Assembly (NCBI GenBank): GCA_024653965.1
Contig: JANLGW010000026.1
Coordinates: forward strand, 1 to 64,000
Reading direction: 5' to 3'
DNA: 64,000 nt
Source: Rhodospirillales bacterium
GTDB taxonomy: Bacteria > Pseudomonadota > Alphaproteobacteria > Rhodospirillales > Magnetovibrionaceae
Shown here piece after piece: positions 34,414 to 44,054 of this stretch (the first letter of the stretch is position 1; the number at the start of each line of letters is the position of its first letter). The notes under the pieces are model-generated. The model saw nothing but the letters and a program-made list of their open reading frames with translations. It searched no databases and was not told the DNA's origin. The translations under genes and the position numbers were made by a program.

Positions 34414-35733
34414 ATGCGTTCTCCAAAAAAAAACAACCTGGATAAAGCAACCTCATTTTTACATCTGACGCAGCATTTTAGCGCCAACCAGCGCGGCGCG
34501 GTCGCGGTACTGTTTGCGCTGTCCGTAATCCCCCTGATGGTCATGGCCGGTATGGCTGTGGACCTGTCGAGAGCATATTTGGTTAAAACCCGGTTGAGCC
34601 ATGCCCTCGATAGCGCAGGCTTGGCCGTAGGCTCCATGCGCACCACCTCCACGAACTCGACCTACTTAGAATCGCAATTCACCAATTTTGTCACCGCAAA
34701 CTATCCCGACGCCCAAGAAGGAACCGTCCACAATCTGACCTTCGTGGATAATGGTGGCATCATTTCGGTAACAGGCAAGGCCACGGTTGAAACGGTATTC
34801 ATGGGGCTGATCGGCGTGAATTCCATCACCGTATCAGCAAACGCCGAAGTCGTCGTCGAAACCAGCGGCCTGGAATTGGTCATGGTGCTGGACAACACCG
34901 GCTCCATGAGCAGCAACAACAAGATGTCCGACATGAAGGCGGCGTCCCTGGAACTGATCGATATTTTGTTCGGCAATGAAACCGCGCCAGACCTGCTCAA
35001 GGTCGCTTTGGTGCCGTTCGACAACACCGTCAACATCGGCACCGCTAGTTCAGCGTATGTTACCAATCCATCCGCTTACGACTGGGGCAGTTCGTCCTGG
35101 GGGGGGTGTGTCATGGCCCGCGCCTATCCCGCCGACGTACAAGATACCGACATCGCCACCGATGGCCAGTGGGTGCCGTTTTGGAACACCAAAAGCAGCA
35201 ACCGCAACAGGTACTGCCCGCGCCCCATCACCCCGCTCACCAATAATCGCACAACCCTGGAGACGGAAATCAACGCCATGTCACCGTTGGGCAGCACCCA
35301 CATCAACTTGGGCGCCATCTGGGGGTGGCGGGCACTTTCGCCGACTGCGCCGTTTACCGAGGGTGCTGCGTATAATGATCCGGATTGGAACAAAGCGGCG
35401 ATCATTCTTACCGACGGCGACAATACGATGATTGATTCGTATTACTCTGCCTTCGGGCTGCTGTCGGAGCAAAATTTGGGTACCTCCAACGCCAACGCGG
35501 CGGCAGATGAATTGGACAGCCGCCTGCTTGAAGTCTGCACTGGCATGAAAAACGAAGGCATCATCGTCTACACCATCGCGTTTGGCACCTCCATCGCCTC
35601 GTCTACGGCCAATCTGCTGACCTCCTGCGCGTCAAGCGCCGATAAATATTACGAGTCCCCGGATTCCGCCACTCTGTCCCTGGCCTTCCGCGCCATCGGG
35701 GCGGAACTGAAAAACCTACATCTCAGTCAATAA
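34414..35733 (+). CDS. tadG: TadG-like protein with von Willebrand A domain
   Basis: A 439-residue envelope protein. The N-terminal helix is GAVAVLFALSVIPLMVMAGMA (split over about 29-49). A vWA domain follows from about residue 150 with the MIDAS-type motif VLDNTGSMS and later ILTDGDN. Such TadG proteins anchor or scaffold the Tad pilus. Cysteines at CVMARAYP and near the C-terminus (CTGMKNEG, LLTSCASS) may form disulfides. It lies 13 nt after the TadF-like gene. Confidence 0.87.
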   Translation: MRSPKKNNLDKATSFLHLTQHFSANQRGAVAVLFALSVIPLMVMAGMAVDLSRAYLVKTRLSHALDSAGLAVGSMRTTSTNSTYLESQFTNFVTANYPDAQEGTVHNLTFVDNGGIISVTGKATVETVFMGLIGVNSITVSANAEVVVETSGLELVMVLDNTGSMSSNNKMSDMKAASLELIDILFGNETAPDLLKVALVPFDNTVNIGTASSAYVTNPSAYDWGSSSWGGCVMARAYPADVQDTDIATDGQWVPFWNTKSSNRNRYCPRPITPLTNNRTTLETEINAMSPLGSTHINLGAIWGWRALSPTAPFTEGAAYNDPDWNKAAIILTDGDNTMIDSYYSAFGLLSEQNLGTSNANAAADELDSRLLEVCTGMKNEGIIVYTIAFGTSIASSTANLLTSCASSADKYYESPDSATLSLAFRAIGAELKNLHLSQ

Positions 35734-35854
35734 CGCACACGACAACGACGAATAGCCCTAGAAAACAGGATATAAAAACTAGCATCGAATATCCATGTCA
35801 TCCTATACTATATTCATATGATCCATGGCCCAGATCAGACATTGGTAGTTCCAT

Positions 35855-37216
35855 ATGAACTTTGCTTCGCACCTCAAAACACTCCTTGCACGCGCAACCA
35901 ACGGCGCGCGGTCGATGGTCGCGGTTAGCGGGTTTGTCCACAATCGACGTGGATCCGTTGCGTTGATGTTCGCGTTAATGCTGCCGATTATTTTCGGCAT
36001 CATCGGACTCGGCGTTGAGGTCGGCATGTGGTTCAAAGACCGTCGCGAACTGCAAACCATCGCCGATGCCGCCGCCGTTTCCGCCGCCATCGAAAATGCC
36101 TATGGCGCAACCCAAGCGGAAATAGAAGCCGCCGCCCAGATGGAAGCCACCACAAACGGATTTGACGCCACCACGGATGACATCACCTATATCGGCGTAC
36201 CCACCCAAGGCGCCTTTAATGGACAGGCTGGCTATATCGAGGTCATCATAAGCCGCCAACTGGAAACCATCCTGAGCCAAGTATTTTCTTCACTTGATCC
36301 CACCACAACGGTGCGCGCCGTTGCCAGTACCGGCAACGCCTCCTCGGGCGAAGCCTGCGTGCTAGCGCTGGACACCACGGGCGCGGCGGTCACCGTCAGC
36401 GGCAATGGAGCCGTCACACTGACCAACTGCCAAGTCGCTTCCAACTCAACGGCAGACGATGCTTTAAGCGTGTCGGGCAGCGGCGGATTGGACGTCGATT
36501 GTTACTCTGTCGTCGGAAACGTCGATGTATCGGCAGGCCTGACCACGGCGGCGGGCTGCGCCGGGGCTACCGGCGCGACAGCCATTGCCGATCCCTATGC
36601 GGATTTGGAAGATCCGGACGACGGCAATTGTGACGAACCCGGAAACTTCGAGTGGAATAGCGTCGGATCAACCACCATCGGCAACGGATCGTGGAATGAC
36701 CCTTATGTCATTTGCGGAGATTTCTGGGCCAAAAAAGGCACCGTCACCTTCAACGGCTTGGTCGTCATCAAGGGCGACTTCAAGGCCAACGCTACCGCGA
36801 CCATCGATAGCGCAGCGAACGGCACGACGGTCGTGCTCAAAGACGGCGGGCAGATCAACAATATCAACGGCGGCGCGGACGTAACCCTTACGGCCCCGAG
36901 CAGCGAAGCGATCGCCGACGAGTGGCAAGGCATCTTGTTTTACCAAGATCGCGATACATCGCCAGCTTGCACGGGCAATAACTGCAACACGCTGAACGGC
37001 AATGGCTCCACGATGTTCGAGGGTGTCGTTTATTTTCCCAATCAAGAACTGGATACCCTCGGCGGCAACTCATCAACCTCAGCATGTCTGCAAATCGTCG
37101 CGTTGCGCGTCGGTTTCAGCGGCAACGGCGCAATGAACGCGGACAACGACTGTCTGGATGCAGGCGTAGACCCGATCGAGGTGCCGGGGCCGTACACCTC
37201 GCTTCTTGTGGAATGA
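35855..37216 (+). CDS. TadG-like pilus protein without vWA domain
   Basis: A 453-residue protein with the TadG-type N-terminal segment (RRGSVALMFALMLPIIFGII, then GVEVGMWFKDRRELQTIADA) and a long Gly/Asn/Ser-rich beta-prone extracytoplasmic region (NGAVTLTNCQVASNSTADD and similar). No vWA motif is seen. A 121-nt gap separates it from the vWA gene, so it may head a second transcription unit. It overlaps the following tadE by 4 nt. Confidence 0.82.
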   Translation: MNFASHLKTLLARATNGARSMVAVSGFVHNRRGSVALMFALMLPIIFGIIGLGVEVGMWFKDRRELQTIADAAAVSAAIENAYGATQAEIEAAAQMEATTNGFDATTDDITYIGVPTQGAFNGQAGYIEVIISRQLETILSQVFSSLDPTTTVRAVASTGNASSGEACVLALDTTGAAVTVSGNGAVTLTNCQVASNSTADDALSVSGSGGLDVDCYSVVGNVDVSAGLTTAAGCAGATGATAIADPYADLEDPDDGNCDEPGNFEWNSVGSTTIGNGSWNDPYVICGDFWAKKGTVTFNGLVVIKGDFKANATATIDSAANGTTVVLKDGGQINNINGGADVTLTAPSSEAIADEWQGILFYQDRDTSPACTGNNCNTLNGNGSTMFEGVVYFPNQELDTLGGNSSTSACLQIVALRVGFSGNGAMNADNDCLDAGVDPIEVPGPYTSLLVE

Positions 37217-37683
37217 ATATGAACAGATCCTTCCCCCGCCTCAGATCATACGCACAACGCTTTTGCCATGACGCCTCGGGCGCCAGCGCGATCGAATTCG
37301 CAATGATCGGTGCGTTTTTATCCATCGTTTTGCTGAACATCATCGATATCGGTCTGTTCTATTACAATAAAATGGAGATCACCAGCGCCGTGCGTGCAGG
37401 GGCGCAGTATGCTCTGGTCAATGAAGACGCCACCGGCGCGACAATCACTACGGTCGTGGAAAACGCCACCAACATGACCGGCATCAATGTGGCCGTCAAT
37501 ACGACGCTGTGCGGCTGTTCGGATGGAACGACCTTCACCTGCGGCGATTCAACCTGCGACTCCGCTACCACCACGGGCAGAATTCAGTATTACACTTCCA
37601 TCGATGCAGATTACACACACACCTGGATTTTTTATCCAGGAACCATATCCATCACCGCTGCCACCACCATTCGCACACAATAG
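37213..37683 (+). CDS. TadE-family pilus assembly protein (second set)
   Basis: A 156-residue TadE-like protein. ATG 37213 overlaps the stop of the previous gene (ATGA), which fixes the start. ASGASAIEFAMIGAFLSIVL at about 23-42 is the TadE signature. Four cysteines cluster near residues 97-117 (LCGCSDGTTFTCGDSTCDS), unusual for this family and likely disulfide-bonded. Confidence 0.85.
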   Translation: MNMNRSFPRLRSYAQRFCHDASGASAIEFAMIGAFLSIVLLNIIDIGLFYYNKMEITSAVRAGAQYALVNEDATGATITTVVENATNMTGINVAVNTTLCGCSDGTTFTCGDSTCDSATTTGRIQYYTSIDADYTHTWIFYPGTISITAATTIRTQ

Positions 37684-37695
37684 GCAAAACACACG

Positions 37696-38118
37696 ATGAA
37701 ATTCATTGGCGGTCACATTAAACGGTTTATGCAAAAACAGGGGTGCAGCGGATCACGCGGCGCCACGGCCGTAGAATTCGCCCTGGTCGCCCCGATATTT
37801 TTATTGTTCGTCTTAGGGATCATTGATCTCGGCCGTCTGTTTTTCGTAAAAAATTTGATGCAGTATGCAACCGAACAGACCGCGCGTTACGCCATGGTCA
37901 ATCCCACGGCGACGAATGTCCAACTGGAAACCTACGCCGATGACGAAATTGCCAGCTTATTTACCGGCATCACGTTCACTGCCGACACGGAAACCATAGA
38001 CGATGTGGAGTTCATCACCATTACGGCGAGCTACACGTTCAACTACATGATGCCGTTCGTTACCTTAGGCGACGTGCCGCTTTCCGCAAAGTCTCGAACC
38101 CCCGTCAATGAAGAGTGA
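37696..38118 (+). CDS. TadE-family pilus assembly protein (third copy)
   Basis: A 140-residue TadE-like protein with RGATAVEFALVAPIFLLFVL at about 22-41. It follows the second TadE after 12 nt and is the last gene of the pilus locus. A GC-rich hairpin lies just downstream. Confidence 0.87.
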   Translation: MKFIGGHIKRFMQKQGCSGSRGATAVEFALVAPIFLLFVLGIIDLGRLFFVKNLMQYATEQTARYAMVNPTATNVQLETYADDEIASLFTGITFTADTETIDDVEFITITASYTFNYMMPFVTLGDVPLSAKSRTPVNEE

Positions 38119-38126
38119 ACGCCGCA

Positions 38127-38151
38127 CCCCTGGACAGAGGCACGTCCGGGG
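38127..38151 (+). terminator. Hairpin at the end of the tad locus
   Basis: CCCC-GGAC pairs with GTCC-GGGG around an 8-nt loop, with one bulged T. No T-run follows, so it could be a weak terminator or a transcript-protecting hairpin. Confidence 0.35.
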
Positions 38152-38201
38152 CTTAGGTTAAGGGCAACTTCCCACAAAACCGCTTTACGAACCGAGCCCT
38201 T

Positions 38202-39563
38202 ATGACCAGCGATTTGATCAACAAGTACGATTTACGCGTTCCGCGCTACACCAGCTACCCCACCGCGCCGCACTTCAATGAAACCGTTGACGGCGCCGTA
38301 TACAAACGCTGGCTGTCCGAATTGGACCCCAAATCGGAACTGTCGCTTTATTTCCATATCCCGTTTTGCGACGAAATGTGCTGGTTTTGCGGCTGTTACA
38401 CTAAAATCGTCAAACGCTACGAGCCGGTGAAGGAATACTTAGGCGCATTATTGGCCGAGGTCGATCTGGTGGCCGACGCCCTGCCTACAGGCAAAGCCGG
38501 GCGCATGACCGCCAAACACCTGCACTGGGGCGGCGGCTCGCCAACCATGCTCAAGGGCGAAGACTGGATGGCGATCATGGACAAGCTGCGTTCGCGTTTT
38601 GACGTCGCCGCCGATGCCGAAATCGCGGTCGAGCTGGACCCGCGCACCGCCACCGAAGACTACATCGCCGAGTTGGAACGCGCCGGCGTCAACCGCGCCT
38701 CCATCGGCGTGCAGTCGTATGAACCCAAGGTGCAAGAAGCCATTCACCGCATTCAGCCTTATGAAACCACCAAACAGGTGATCGGGTGGCTGCGCGCGCA
38801 CAACATCACACGCATCAACATGGATTTGATGTACGGGCTACCGTTGCAAGATACCGGCGAGATCGAAACCATGATCGACCTGACGGTAGAACTGCAACCC
38901 AACCGCATCGCCCTATTTGGTTACGCCCATGTGCCGTGGATGAAATCGCACCAAAAGATGATCCACGAAGAAGACCTGCCCGACGCCAACGAACGCTGGA
39001 AGCAATTCACCTTGGCCGTCGAACGGTTGAAGGAACGCGGTTATGTGCAGGTGGGGTTTGATCACTTTGCCCACCCCGACGATTCCATGGCGCGCGCCAT
39101 CGACACCGGCGATCTGCACCGCAATTTCCAGGGTTATACCACCGACAGCGCTCCCGCCATGCTGGGCTTCGGCGCATCGGCCATCGGGTATCTGCCGCAG
39201 GGCTACGTGCAAAACGAACAGCCGCTGAAGGCCTATAGCCAGGCCATCTATTCCGGCGTGCTGCCCATCGCACGGGGCATCGGCTTGAACCAGACCGACA
39301 AACTGCGCCGCGCCATTATCGAAGACATCATGTGCAACCTGACCGTCGATTTGGCCTTACGCGCAAAAGAATACGGCGCGGATATGGCGTCGCTGGATGC
39401 GGATTTGCAAAAACTCCAGCCCTTGACGGAAGACGCCATCTGCACCGTCCACGGCCACATCGTCACCGTCACCGAAACCGGTCGCCCGTTCGTACGCTTG
39501 GTCGCCAGCGCATTCGACGAATATCTAAGTTCCGGGATGGGACGGCATTCGAAGGCGGTATAG
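38202..39563 (+). CDS. hemN: Oxygen-independent coproporphyrinogen III oxidase
   Basis: Radical-SAM enzyme of anaerobic heme and porphyrin synthesis, 453 residues. YFHIPFCDEMCWFCGC holds the CxxxCxxC cluster motif plus the extra Cys typical of true HemN. TSYPTAPHF, LHWGGGSPTML, ELDPRT and MDLMYGLPLQ are further signatures. Together with hemA in the window it indicates heme synthesis under low oxygen. Monocistronic, 83 nt after the pilus locus. Confidence 0.95.
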   Translation: MTSDLINKYDLRVPRYTSYPTAPHFNETVDGAVYKRWLSELDPKSELSLYFHIPFCDEMCWFCGCYTKIVKRYEPVKEYLGALLAEVDLVADALPTGKAGRMTAKHLHWGGGSPTMLKGEDWMAIMDKLRSRFDVAADAEIAVELDPRTATEDYIAELERAGVNRASIGVQSYEPKVQEAIHRIQPYETTKQVIGWLRAHNITRINMDLMYGLPLQDTGEIETMIDLTVELQPNRIALFGYAHVPWMKSHQKMIHEEDLPDANERWKQFTLAVERLKERGYVQVGFDHFAHPDDSMARAIDTGDLHRNFQGYTTDSAPAMLGFGASAIGYLPQGYVQNEQPLKAYSQAIYSGVLPIARGIGLNQTDKLRRAIIEDIMCNLTVDLALRAKEYGADMASLDADLQKLQPLTEDAICTVHGHIVTVTETGRPFVRLVASAFDEYLSSGMGRHSKAV

Positions 39564-39567
39564 GAAA

Positions 39568-40554
39568 TTACAGCCCCAGCCTTCTCTTGATCTCTTGCGC
39601 GATGGCGTTTGCCGCGTTGAGCGGTTCGTGGTCCCACTCGGTCAGCGCCTCGGCGTCTTCCAACGGTTTAGCGTACCCCAGCCTGTACAAATCCTGATGC
39701 AGCTTGGCGTGTTTATGCGCGGTCATTTTTTTAGGCGCAAAGATATAAACCGGCCTGCCCGTAGCGCACGCTTCCGAACACATCGACACGCTGTCGCCCG
39801 TCACGATCACATGATCGGCAAAGGCCAAATACGCCATGTACGGATTGTCGCCGGTGTCGCCCCATTTGAACACGTGAGCCGGGGTGTCGCCGATGGCATC
39901 CAGCAGCGCCTCAGTCGCTTCCGGGGTAGAGCGGCGCGAAGTGGTGATGAGCAACGATCCACCCGCCCCCTTTGTCAAGGCCGCCGCCCGCTCGCCCAGT
40001 TCACGCGCCATTTGCGGCGTGAATTTTTTGCGCTTGGTATCCCCGCCGACGATCAGCGCCACATGCGGTTTGGGCAAATGATCGAACCGCCCCTTCCAAT
40101 GGATGCGCGCTTCGGCCAAGGCCTCAGCGGTGACGCAATGCGGCGCGCCGATCATTTCAAACCGGTTCTCGGCGGGTGGAACTTCGTCGTGTTTGGGAAT
40201 GGCGATCAGCGAAAAATCGTCTTCGCCGCTGGAACCCGGATACATGATCTGCGCCAAAAACGTCTTGCCTTTGGAAAGCTCCTTGATGCGCCTCGCCACC
40301 GGCGCGGTGCGCCGCCCGGCAGCGATAACGATATCCGGCCACGGCGCCATCAGGTTCACCCGCGCCCCTTGGGTCAGCATGGAAAACGAAGCCATCAACA
40401 TGTAGTTGGGCAATTCGGCGGCAATGGTATAGCGAATGTCCTTGATCTCGAACTTCAGGCCCAGCGCACGCGCCACCCCCAGCACTTGGGATTTATTGCC
40501 CGCCCGGTCATCGATCAACAGCCATACGCGGGTTTGGTCCGCTTGCAAGGTCAT
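39568..40554 (-). CDS. ELM1/GtrOC1-family protein (putative nucleoside-diphosphate-sugar related)
   Basis: A 328-residue protein of the alphaproteobacterial ELM1-like family, homologous to the plant mitochondrial fission factor and related in fold to GT-B enzymes. Seen motifs: VWLLIDDRAGNKSQVLGVARALG, MAPWPDIVIAAGRRTAPVARRIK and the nucleotide-sugar-like FADHVIVTGDSVSMCSEACATGRPVYIF (all spread over the domain). The biochemical role is unproven; a glycosyltransferase function in the envelope is possible. Convergent with hemN, 4-nt gap. Confidence 0.82.
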   Translation of the reverse strand: MTLQADQTRVWLLIDDRAGNKSQVLGVARALGLKFEIKDIRYTIAAELPNYMLMASFSMLTQGARVNLMAPWPDIVIAAGRRTAPVARRIKELSKGKTFLAQIMYPGSSGEDDFSLIAIPKHDEVPPAENRFEMIGAPHCVTAEALAEARIHWKGRFDHLPKPHVALIVGGDTKRKKFTPQMARELGERAAALTKGAGGSLLITTSRRSTPEATEALLDAIGDTPAHVFKWGDTGDNPYMAYLAFADHVIVTGDSVSMCSEACATGRPVYIFAPKKMTAHKHAKLHQDLYRLGYAKPLEDAEALTEWDHEPLNAANAIAQEIKRRLGL

Positions 40555-40728
40555 CCATTCAACTCTTTTCGCCCGCCGATTCGTTCGTCAAATGCGCCTG
40601 TCATTTGTCTTTCCGGGCCTACAGTGGCATGAAAATGGTAAGATCGGAACCCTGCCTGTTGACCGACGCGCCAATCTGCGGGAAGCTTAATCGCAATGAA
40701 AAGCTCGATGCAAGCGGAGGTCTCGCCC

Positions 40729-41079
40729 ATGTCCAAATACACGGCGACGGATACGGCTAAATGCCACGCCAAATATAACGTGGGGCAAGTCATCCACCAC
40801 ACCCTGTTCGACTATCGCGGCGTCATCGTCGATGTGGATTCGCAGTTTCGCGTCGGCGCGGAACTAAAGGCGCAGGAACGGCGCCCGCAGGGCAATCACA
40901 CCGATGCCCGCCCCTGGTATCACGTTTTGGTGGACGGCACGGCAGATCGCACCTACGTCTCCGAACAGAATTTGGAGCCCGACTCGTTGGGTGCGCCGGT
41001 CGACCACCCGGATTTGATCGATTATTTTGAAAAAAGAACCGACGCCGGTTATGTGCGCCGCGCGCACAAGATCAATTAA
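40729..41079 (+). CDS. hspQ: Heat shock protein HspQ (YccV-like hemimethylated-DNA-binding fold)
   Basis: A 116-residue protein. ATG 40729 is the start because GGAGG lies 8 nt upstream; the upstream in-frame ATG at 40696 is less likely. KYNVGQVIHHTLFDYRGVI, RPWYHVLVDG and TYVSEQNLEPD are the YccV/HspQ signatures. In enterobacteria HspQ is a Lon substrate and specificity enhancer that binds DnaA. No regulator is visible here. Confidence 0.93.
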   Translation: MSKYTATDTAKCHAKYNVGQVIHHTLFDYRGVIVDVDSQFRVGAELKAQERRPQGNHTDARPWYHVLVDGTADRTYVSEQNLEPDSLGAPVDHPDLIDYFEKRTDAGYVRRAHKIN

Positions 41080-41170
41080 CTCCCCTTTTAAGACATAACT
41101 CTGGACAACATTTCCGGGTCCGGCCATAACCCACTCATTCCTTTAAGACCCAAATTTTGGAGATCCATCC

Positions 41171-41848
41171 GTGAGCGTCAAACGCAACTCAGCCGGCCTG
41201 GAAGCGGCCAAGATCCTTCTCGACATCGAAGCCGTGAACTTCCGCCCCGAAGAACCCTACGTTCTGACCGCTGGCTGGGCGAGCCCGGTTTACATCGATT
41301 GCCGCAAGCTGATTTCGTTTCCCGCCGAGCGCACCCGCATGATGGAACTGGCGGTCGAAACCTTGAAACGCGACGCCAACTTTGCCGCCATTGACGCAGT
41401 GGCCGGGGGCGAAACGGCGGGCATTCCCTATTCGGCATGGATCGCGCACGCCCTGAACAAACCTATGTTGTATGTGCGCAAAAAACCCAAAGGCTTTGGC
41501 CGCAACGCGCAGATCGAAGGCTATATGCCCGAAGGCAGCCACGTTTTACTGGTCGAAGACTTGGCCACCGATGGCGGCTCGAAAATCAACTTCGTCAACG
41601 CCCTGCGCACCGCCGGGGCCACGGTCTCGGATGTGTTCGTGGTGTTTTTCTATGGCGCATTTCCGGGCGCGCTCGACACCTTGGAACAAGCGGGCGTGAA
41701 GATGCACTACCTCGCCATCTGGCAAGATGTGCTGGAAGTCGCCGAACAACGCAAAGCGTTTTCTCCCGAAGCCATTCAAGGCGTGAAGGATTTTCTGGCC
41801 GACCCCATCGGCTGGTCCGCCGCGCATGGTGGCAAGGGCGCGGATTGA
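41171..41848 (+). CDS. pyrE: Orotate phosphoribosyltransferase
   Basis: Converts orotate and PRPP to OMP in pyrimidine synthesis; 225 residues. The PRPP loop is VLLVEDLATDGGSKINFVNA, with upstream ETAGIPYSAWIAHALNKPML and KKPKGFGRNAQIEGYMPEG. GTG 41171 follows GGAG. The C-terminus GGKGAD-stop is repeated 36 bp later in frame, implying an earlier, longer end. Confidence 0.94.
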   Translation: MSVKRNSAGLEAAKILLDIEAVNFRPEEPYVLTAGWASPVYIDCRKLISFPAERTRMMELAVETLKRDANFAAIDAVAGGETAGIPYSAWIAHALNKPMLYVRKKPKGFGRNAQIEGYMPEGSHVLLVEDLATDGGSKINFVNALRTAGATVSDVFVVFFYGAFPGALDTLEQAGVKMHYLAIWQDVLEVAEQRKAFSPEAIQGVKDFLADPIGWSAAHGGKGAD

Positions 41849-41884
41849 TCCCAATCCGCTACGGGCGGCAAAGGCGCGGATTGA
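41831..41884 (+). repeat. In-frame duplication of the pyrE 3' end
   Basis: GGCAAGGGCGCGGATTGA (41831-41848, the last codons and stop of pyrE) recurs as GGCAAAGGCGCGGATTGA at 41867-41884. The offset is 36 bp, a multiple of three, and the intervening codons are open. Confidence 0.85.
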
Positions 41885-41887
41885 GGG

Positions 41888-43261
41888 CTATTGCCCACGC
41901 GGCAAAGTCACGCGCGCGTCCAGCCCACCACCTTCTCGATTGAACAATTCCACGCGCCCGCCATGGGCCTGGGCGATGGTTTTAACCGCCGCCAGCCCTA
42001 AGCCAACGCCACCGGTATCGCGCGAACGCGATCCTTCGACCCGCACAAACGGATCGAACACCCGATCCAGCATATCGTCGGGAATACCGGGACCGTTGTC
42101 GCGCACGCTCAACACGATGCTGTCCTGATCAGAAGAAAGCTCCACCTCGACCGTATCGGCAAAACGTTGCGCGTTGCCCAACAGATTATTCACCAAACGC
42201 TTCAGCCCCAGCCTGCGCCCCGTGAACATCAATTTGTCGGGCAGAACGCAGCGCACGGGGTCACGCCCATTTTCCGGCCCGACGCAATCGCGCACCAAAG
42301 CCGCCAAGTCCAGCGTTTCAGCAGGTTCGCCCATCACGTCGTCACGCGCGAACTGCAACGTAGCGGCGATCATCGCTTCCATTTCATCTAAGTCAGCAAG
42401 CATTTTTTCGCGCTGCTCGTCATCATCAACGAATTCCGCACGCAGCTTCAGTCGTGTGATCGGCGTGCGCAAGTCGTGGGAAATAGCCGCCAGCATATGG
42501 GTGCGGTTTTGCACAAACGTCTGCAAGCGGTACTGCATCAAATTGAACGCCTTAGCCGCACGCTGAACTTCCCGCGGCCCTTTCTCGGCCATCGGTTGGG
42601 CGTTGAAATCCATACCCAAACGCTCCGCCGCCTGGGCGAACAGATCCAACGGCTGAGTCGCGCGGCGCACCGCCCAAATGCTCACCCCGATCACGATCAA
42701 CAGCCCCAACGCGCCCAACCCGGAAAACCGCGACCCCAAAAGCGTCGGATGCGGCGCGGGTGGCGTAGCAAAATTCAACCATGATCCATCCGTCAAGCGC
42801 AGCGAGATCACCATGGCATTTTGCTTGGAAAACTCTTCACCATGCATCATGCGCCTCATCCCCTCTAACGATGCTCCGGGATGGGGCAAGACCAACATAC
42901 CCTCACCGATACGCACACCTTCGGGTTCAAGGGGGCCGAGCTGGCTTTCCAAGGCGTCTTGGATTAAACGCCCCTGCCACTTCAAAGTCCGTTCGCGCAA
43001 CGGGCTTTCTTCGGTCCAGGTCACACGAAAGCCCGCCCCCTGATAGGCATCAAGTGCGTCCGTTCGGGCATGGGAAGGCGTTTCCTCCATGACACGCACC
43101 ACGCCCACAATGCGCGTCACCACATGCCAACCGCCGATGCCGGTCAGCAAGGCTTGGCGATCCCAATACAATTGAGCGAATAAGATGCCCGCGACCAAGG
43201 CAATGCCCGCCAACATGACGGCCAAGGTACGCCCTAGGATGGTGGTGGGGATAAACTTCAT
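41888..43261 (-). CDS. Sensor histidine kinase (EnvZ-type)
   Basis: A 457-residue membrane kinase. TM1 is at about 10-29, then a periplasmic sensor loop of about 150 residues, TM2 at about 182-200, HAMP (about 200-255), HisKA with AAISHDLRTPITRLKLRAEF, and HATPase with NLLGNAQRFA, RDNGPGIPDD and GVGLGLAAVKTIA. It overlaps the response regulator stop by 4 nt. The proposed operator pairs upstream of the regulator suggest the pair autoregulates. Confidence 0.92.
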   Translation of the reverse strand: MKFIPTTILGRTLAVMLAGIALVAGILFAQLYWDRQALLTGIGGWHVVTRIVGVVRVMEETPSHARTDALDAYQGAGFRVTWTEESPLRERTLKWQGRLIQDALESQLGPLEPEGVRIGEGMLVLPHPGASLEGMRRMMHGEEFSKQNAMVISLRLTDGSWLNFATPPAPHPTLLGSRFSGLGALGLLIVIGVSIWAVRRATQPLDLFAQAAERLGMDFNAQPMAEKGPREVQRAAKAFNLMQYRLQTFVQNRTHMLAAISHDLRTPITRLKLRAEFVDDDEQREKMLADLDEMEAMIAATLQFARDDVMGEPAETLDLAALVRDCVGPENGRDPVRCVLPDKLMFTGRRLGLKRLVNNLLGNAQRFADTVEVELSSDQDSIVLSVRDNGPGIPDDMLDRVFDPFVRVEGSRSRDTGGVGLGLAAVKTIAQAHGGRVELFNREGGGLDARVTLPRGQ

Positions 43262-44010
43262 GATTGCCCCCCTGCCACACCCCTGCCCGCAACGACCTTC
43301 GGCGTGAACATATACCCGCCGCCACGCACGGTCTTGATCAACGTCGGCGTTTTGGCATCGGGTTCAATTTTCTTGCGCAGGCGGCTCACCTGCACGTCGA
43401 TGGCGCGATCAAACGGTTGAGCATTTCGCCCACGCGCAATATCCAGCAATTGATCGCGGCTCAACACCCGCCCGGGATGCGTGACGAAGGCGTGCAACAG
43501 TTCGTATTCGCCGCCGCTCAACACCACCGCCGCACCGCCAGGGGCGATGAGTTCGCGGGCGGCCATCTCAAAGGTCCACCCCGCAAAGCTCACCACGTCC
43601 GCATCGGCTACGGGACCGTCGGCAACTGCGCCGCCCTCCGCAAAGCGCCGCAGCACCGCTTTGATGCGCGCCAGCAATTCGCGTGGATTGAACGGCTTGG
43701 GCATGTAATCGTCGGCGCCCATTTCCAAGCCGATGATGCGGTCCGTATCCTCACCCATGGCGGTCAGCATGATAATCGGTATGCGGTTTTTACCCGCGCG
43801 CAGATTGCGTGTCAGCGTCAGGCCATCCTCGCCCGGCATCATCACGTCCATGACGATCAGGTCGATCGCATTGCCTTGCAGCAACGCCTGCATCTCCCGC
43901 CCGTCTGCGGCGGCGCTAACCCGCAGCCCGTGCTTGACCAAAAACCGCCCCAGCAAATCGCGGATTTCGCGATCATCATCAACGACGAGAATGTGTGGTG
44001 TCCGTTCCAT
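43258..44010 (-). CDS. OmpR-family response regulator
   Basis: A 250-residue regulator with a receiver domain (LVVDDDREIRDLLGRF, LIVMDVMMPGEDGL, KPFNPRELLARI) and a winged-helix output domain (LSGGEYELLHAFVTHPGRVLSRDQLL, DRAIDVQVSRLRKKIE). Partner of the adjacent histidine kinase (overlapping genes). Divergent from the Met-rich exported protein, with GTAAC direct repeats between. Confidence 0.94.
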   Translation of the reverse strand: MERTPHILVVDDDREIRDLLGRFLVKHGLRVSAAADGREMQALLQGNAIDLIVMDVMMPGEDGLTLTRNLRAGKNRIPIIMLTAMGEDTDRIIGLEMGADDYMPKPFNPRELLARIKAVLRRFAEGGAVADGPVADADVVSFAGWTFEMAARELIAPGGAAVVLSGGEYELLHAFVTHPGRVLSRDQLLDIARGRNAQPFDRAIDVQVSRLRKKIEPDAKTPTLIKTVRGGGYMFTPKVVAGRGVAGGQS

Positions 44011-44054
44011 AGAGACACTATAGCGCCTTGTTTCCCAGACGTTTAGCGGAACTT

